A stretch of DNA of 64,000 nt from Pseudothauera rhizosphaerae (lineage in GTDB: Bacteria; Pseudomonadota; Gammaproteobacteria; Burkholderiales; Rhodocyclaceae): assembly GCF_004801305.1 (NCBI RefSeq), contig NZ_SSOD01000020.1:33806-97805 (forward strand), in the 5' to 3' direction. How positions within the stretch are numbered: the stretch's first letter is position 1; the number at the start of each line of letters is the position of its first letter. Positions 60,580-64,000 of the stretch are shown in pieces. A program made the position numbers and the translations under genes. Under the pieces are notes generated by a model. The model did no database searches. It saw nothing but the letters and a program-made list of their open reading frames with translations, and had not been told where the DNA came from.

Positions 60580-60942
60580 TCAAGCCGCCCGCGGCAGCGG
60601 GAAGAAAGGCGGCAGCGGCGGCAGGCCGATGGTGGCACGCAGCTCGTCGCACTTGGGGTTGGGCGTGCCGTCGTCGAAATACACCGGGAATTCGCGGCAG
60701 GGCGTGGGGCGGTTCTCGTAGATCGTGCACAGCACCGCCTCGCCCACCGTGCCGGCAAGGGCGCTGCAGCGCCGCGGCAGGTCGTTGCTGCCCTTCATGC
60801 AGCGCATGTGGTGGGTGAGCTTTTCGGTCATCTCCGCCGGCACGAAGCCGCCGGGCGCATCGTCGGCCTCGGCCCAGTAGAAGGAGATGCGGAAATGCGT
60901 GCAGCAGATGCCGCAGGCGATGCAGGGGTTGAAGGTTTCCAA
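60580..60942 (-). CDS. YkgJ-family cysteine cluster protein
   Basis: A 120-residue YkgJ-type protein with CIACGICCTHFRISF at the start and ENRPTPCREFPVYFDDG near the end. The conserved cysteines (CxxCGxCC and PCREFP) probably bind zinc or an iron-sulfur cluster. Function unknown. A second family member lies at 61085. Confidence 0.9.
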   Translation of the reverse strand: METFNPCIACGICCTHFRISFYWAEADDAPGGFVPAEMTEKLTHHMRCMKGSNDLPRRCSALAGTVGEAVLCTIYENRPTPCREFPVYFDDGTPNPKCDELRATIGLPPLPPFFPLPRAA

Positions 60943-61084
60943 GACCTGTCTTGAAGCGTCGAAATCGGCGCGCGGATTCTAGCCGTTCGGCAGCCGAAAT
61001 CAAGCATCGCAACGGGCATTAAGCGGCTGAATCAAAACAACTTTTGCAGGAATGTTGTTTGCCGGAATCCGCTCGCCGGATGGC

Positions 61085-61422
61085 TCACAGCGGCGCCAGC
61101 CCGTGCCGCCGCCGCGCCCGCGCACAGCCGTCGTCGCCGATGCCCAGCGGCGCGTAGGGCGCGAAGTCGCGGCACGGCGGCGGACGCCGGGCGTAGATGC
61201 TGCAGCCGACTGCCATGCCGATCTCCCCCCGCAGCGCCACGCAGCGCGGCGCGGCCGCGTCGGTGCCGCGCATGCGCACGAGCTGGGTGGTGAGCGGTAC
61301 GGTGAGCGCGTCCGGCACCCCGCCCGCCTCGCGGCTTTCAAGACAGGACGGATGGAAATCCACGCGGAAGGCCGCGCAGCACGAGCCACAACGCGTGCAC
61401 GGATCGCTGCCGCCAGCGTCAC

Positions 61423-61426
<4 letters not shown>
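61085..61426 (-). CDS. YkgJ-family cysteine cluster protein
   Basis: A 113-residue protein with [15 protein letters not shown] and [14 protein letters not shown], the same cluster pattern as at 60580. It starts with a GTG that overlaps the stop of the YecA-like gene by four bases (GTGA), so translation is coupled. Function unknown. Confidence 0.88.
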
Positions 61427-62129
<703 letters not shown>

Positions 62130-62133
<4 letters not shown>

Positions 62134-62849
62134 TGCTGCACTCCGCTGGTTGAATGGGATGCCTGCCCCGCCGCTTCGCCGCCGCCCAGGTCGCACCCCA
62201 CGCGGAAGAGCGCCTGGCCGGAATCCCGGTACTTGCGCTCGAACGGCGTCAGCGGCACCTCGGCCTCGAAGCGCTCCCAAGCCACCGGCCGGCCGGCCGC
62301 CATGCCGAGTGCAAGGGCGAATTCTTCAATATAGACCTGCCAGTTGCTGCGACATTCAAGCACACCGCCGAGCTTCGCCAGCCACGGGAATACCGGATGG
62401 GCATGCCAGCGCCGCGCCAGATGGCCGATCTTGGGCCAGGGATTGGGATACAGGATGTAATGGCGCGCCAGGCGCAGCCCAGCATCGTGCAGCAGCCGCC
62501 AGTAATCCACCAGGTCCGCACGCACGAACACCATGTTCCGCGGCAGCAGCGCATCCGGGTACGGCTTGCGCCGTTCGAGGCGGTCGGCCGACTGATCCAC
62601 GCCGATCACCCAGTGGTCGGGAAACGCCCGCGCAATCTGAATGGTGCTGTGCCCCACCCCGCAGCCCGCATCCAGGATCAGCGGTGCGCGACCGTCCCAG
62701 CCTGCCAGGCTGGCCTCGAAGGCGGCACGGTTGTAATCGGCGTAAGGCTTGCGGAAGGGCTCCCGCAGGTGGCGCTCCACGAGGCGGGCGAGGTTCTCGT
62801 GCACACCCTGCTGGGCGCTGGAGGGAATGCGGGAATTGGCGTAGCTCAC
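62130..62849 (-). CDS. TrmB-like SAM-dependent methyltransferase
   Basis: A 239-residue Rossmann methyltransferase. The SAM motif is [15 protein letters not shown], and [15 protein letters not shown] resembles the TrmB motif PDPWxKxRHxKRR. TrmB makes m7G46 in tRNA. The motif differs from typical TrmB, so a paralogous substrate is possible. GTG at 62849 was chosen; the frame opens at 63002 without homology and the ribosome site is weak. First gene of a coupled trio with the YecA-like and YkgJ-like genes. Confidence 0.75.
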
Positions 62850-63445
62850 GGGGGCGGAAACTCGGGCGGACGGAACCGCCGGACGATCAGGACCGGCAAG
62901 GATACCGCACTGCTTCGGGGATCGGCTTGCTGCCAAGGGACTGGTCGCCGGTGGGAACGGTCGGACCACCGACACGGCCGGAACAGGGGAATCTCCGAAC
63001 AAGCCCGTTCATCCTTCGACAGACCCGTTCGTCCTGAGCTTGCCGAAGGGGAAACCACATCCGCCCGGAGCCGTCGCGCAGGTTTGAACGTGCGGGAGCG
63101 CGCATTTCTGCTCTGCCCCCTGCGGCTAAACAGGACGACTCGATAGCGGACGCAGCATCAACTGCGCCCCCTACGCTTCCTTCGCGTACCCACATCCCCT
63201 AAACTCATACGCCATAGGGTTTCGAAGTGGCATCTGTACTCGTGCCCCCACGCAAGGTTCCGGGCGTCTCCAGCACGATGCAGGGTTTGGGGTGTAGCAG
63301 CGTAGGACCACCAGACCGGAATAGCTTGCAAGACAATGATCTAATTGACAAATATCAACGGAATAGGTGGTGGTTTACACAGCACCTCCCGGAATATCCA
63401 TCAGATTTGATGTACAACACGTTAGCGCTCACAGGAACACGAAAT
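62850..63445. other. gene-poor region with REP-like element and falling GC
   Basis: About 600 bases without a supported gene. It holds a REP-like half element at 63024-63052 (GTTCGTCCTGAGCTTGCCGAAGGG) and a second partial copy at 63006-63022. From about 63190 the sequence becomes visibly more A+T-rich than the rest of the window. An open frame starts at 63227 but its first 73 codons show no recognisable protein. Confidence 0.6.
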
Positions 63446-63871
63446 ATGTCAGAGTCTTTCGCCCCTAAAGATATTGAGAGCTTGAGCAAGCTCGCTGTCC
63501 TCATGGTGGTTCCATTTCTTGGGGCTGCTTTGTTCGTAGATTTTGGCTTCTGGGTAATGAACTTCGAGAGCACCCCTTGTATTCTTTCGCTCTTTTCCTC
63601 GCCTATTCCTTGGGTCAAGTTTCTCGCTAGAACCGTCGCCTTTATCGCTGGTGTCGGTCTGGTTCTGGTTGCATACGAACTAATCAACCAATTTCTCGTA
63701 TTCCCTTTTCCAAAAATTTCTTTCTTCGTTGGTTTCAGTCTGCTGTCGTTCGGTGCGCTCGGTATCGGTCAGCTCGCCCAGCCAACTGCAATCGGTTCCG
63801 TCAATATCTTCTGGCATTTGGGGGCACTCTGTTGGGGCCTACACATATTTGCGCCTCCGCCAAAATCGTGA
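63446..63871 (+). CDS. hypothetical membrane protein in a low-GC segment
   Basis: A 141-residue protein with about four membrane helices (LAVLMVVPFLGAALFVDFGF, ARTVAFIAGVGLVLVAYELI, FFVGFSLLSFGALGIG, VNIFWHLGALCWGLHIF). The ATG at 63446 follows AGGAA eight bases upstream. No family was recognised. Its base composition is much lower in GC than its neighbours, which suggests recent acquisition. Confidence 0.55.
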   Translation: MSESFAPKDIESLSKLAVLMVVPFLGAALFVDFGFWVMNFESTPCILSLFSSPIPWVKFLARTVAFIAGVGLVLVAYELINQFLVFPFPKISFFVGFSLLSFGALGIGQLAQPTAIGSVNIFWHLGALCWGLHIFAPPPKS

Positions 63872-64000
63872 GCGCTAAGGAAGTGCTGAACAAATGCCCG
63901 CGGACCGATTTCGAGCGCGTATCAGTGACGGGCTTTCGACTTTGATGGCGTTTTTCGCTTCCGATCGGGTCGTCCTCGGGCTGTTGCCCTCCGTTTTTGC

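Noticed and set aside
63227..63445. N-terminal 73 codons before the membrane protein at 63446
   Set aside because: No signal peptide, no homology, and the ribosome site favours the ATG at 63446.

Overview
This window looks like a chromosomal segment of a high-GC betaproteobacterium, most likely order Rhodocyclales (Thauera/Azoarcus/Aromatoleum type). The basis is the G+C-rich codon use, the sdhCDAB-sdhE-gltA-sucA-sucB-lpd order typical of Betaproteobacteria, and the family make-up (NnrU, DUF3141, DUF3014, YjfB, SelO). The placement is inferred from gene content; no rRNA or tRNA gene was seen.

Layout. Bases 1-295 hold the 3' end of a UvrD/Rep-type helicase. About 0.35-14.3 kb is an accessory block of small regulator/enzyme pairs, mostly divergent: LysR with an isochorismatase-like hydrolase; HxlR with an aldo/keto reductase and a QorB-RutE fusion; a CoA-transferase with a GcvA-like LysR; AraC with three short-chain dehydrogenases and a fossil of a fourth; TetR with an NTF2-like secreted protein. 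About 14.3-30.7 kb is housekeeping: guaA, guaB, ratA/ratB, smpB, NnrU, SelO, a YoaA-type helicase, a chemoreceptor with a sigma-28-like promoter, a truncated secretin-like protein, a YjfB-type protein, zapE, and a DUF3141 protein that keeps a PHA-synthase-like catalytic triad.

About 30.9-44.6 kb is the TCA-cycle core on the minus strand: sdhC, sdhD, sdhA, sdhB, sdhE, gltA, then sucA, sucB and lpd. A GntR/UTRA regulator lies upstream and divergent from mdh. A 16-bp palindrome between gntR and mdh recurs, with 13 of 14 core bases identical, about 80 bp upstream of acnB at 53.5 kb. This suggests one regulator links malate dehydrogenase and aconitase B. acnB and acnA are divergent at 50.8-56.5 kb.

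The rest of 43.6-64 kb holds a CitE-like lyase, a Lys/Ala/Pro-repeat protein, a CBS-PAS-GGDEF-EAL protein, an Na+/H+ antiporter-like protein, DUF3014, two SEC-C proteins, a two-RCK potassium channel with a small membrane partner, an S4 protein, Ap4A phosphorylase, two YkgJ-like Cys-cluster proteins and a TrmB-like methyltransferase. The last kilobase drops in GC and holds an unrecognised membrane protein.

No CRISPR array, prophage, complete insertion sequence or recognisable defence system was found. The most interesting signals are regulatory or structural: the shared GntR palindrome, an H-type pseudoknot/attenuator-like structure between sucB and lpd, a two-hairpin leader before the CoA-transferase, two REPIN-like repeats with compensatory changes, the QorB-RutE fusion, and the PhaC-like DUF3141 protein.
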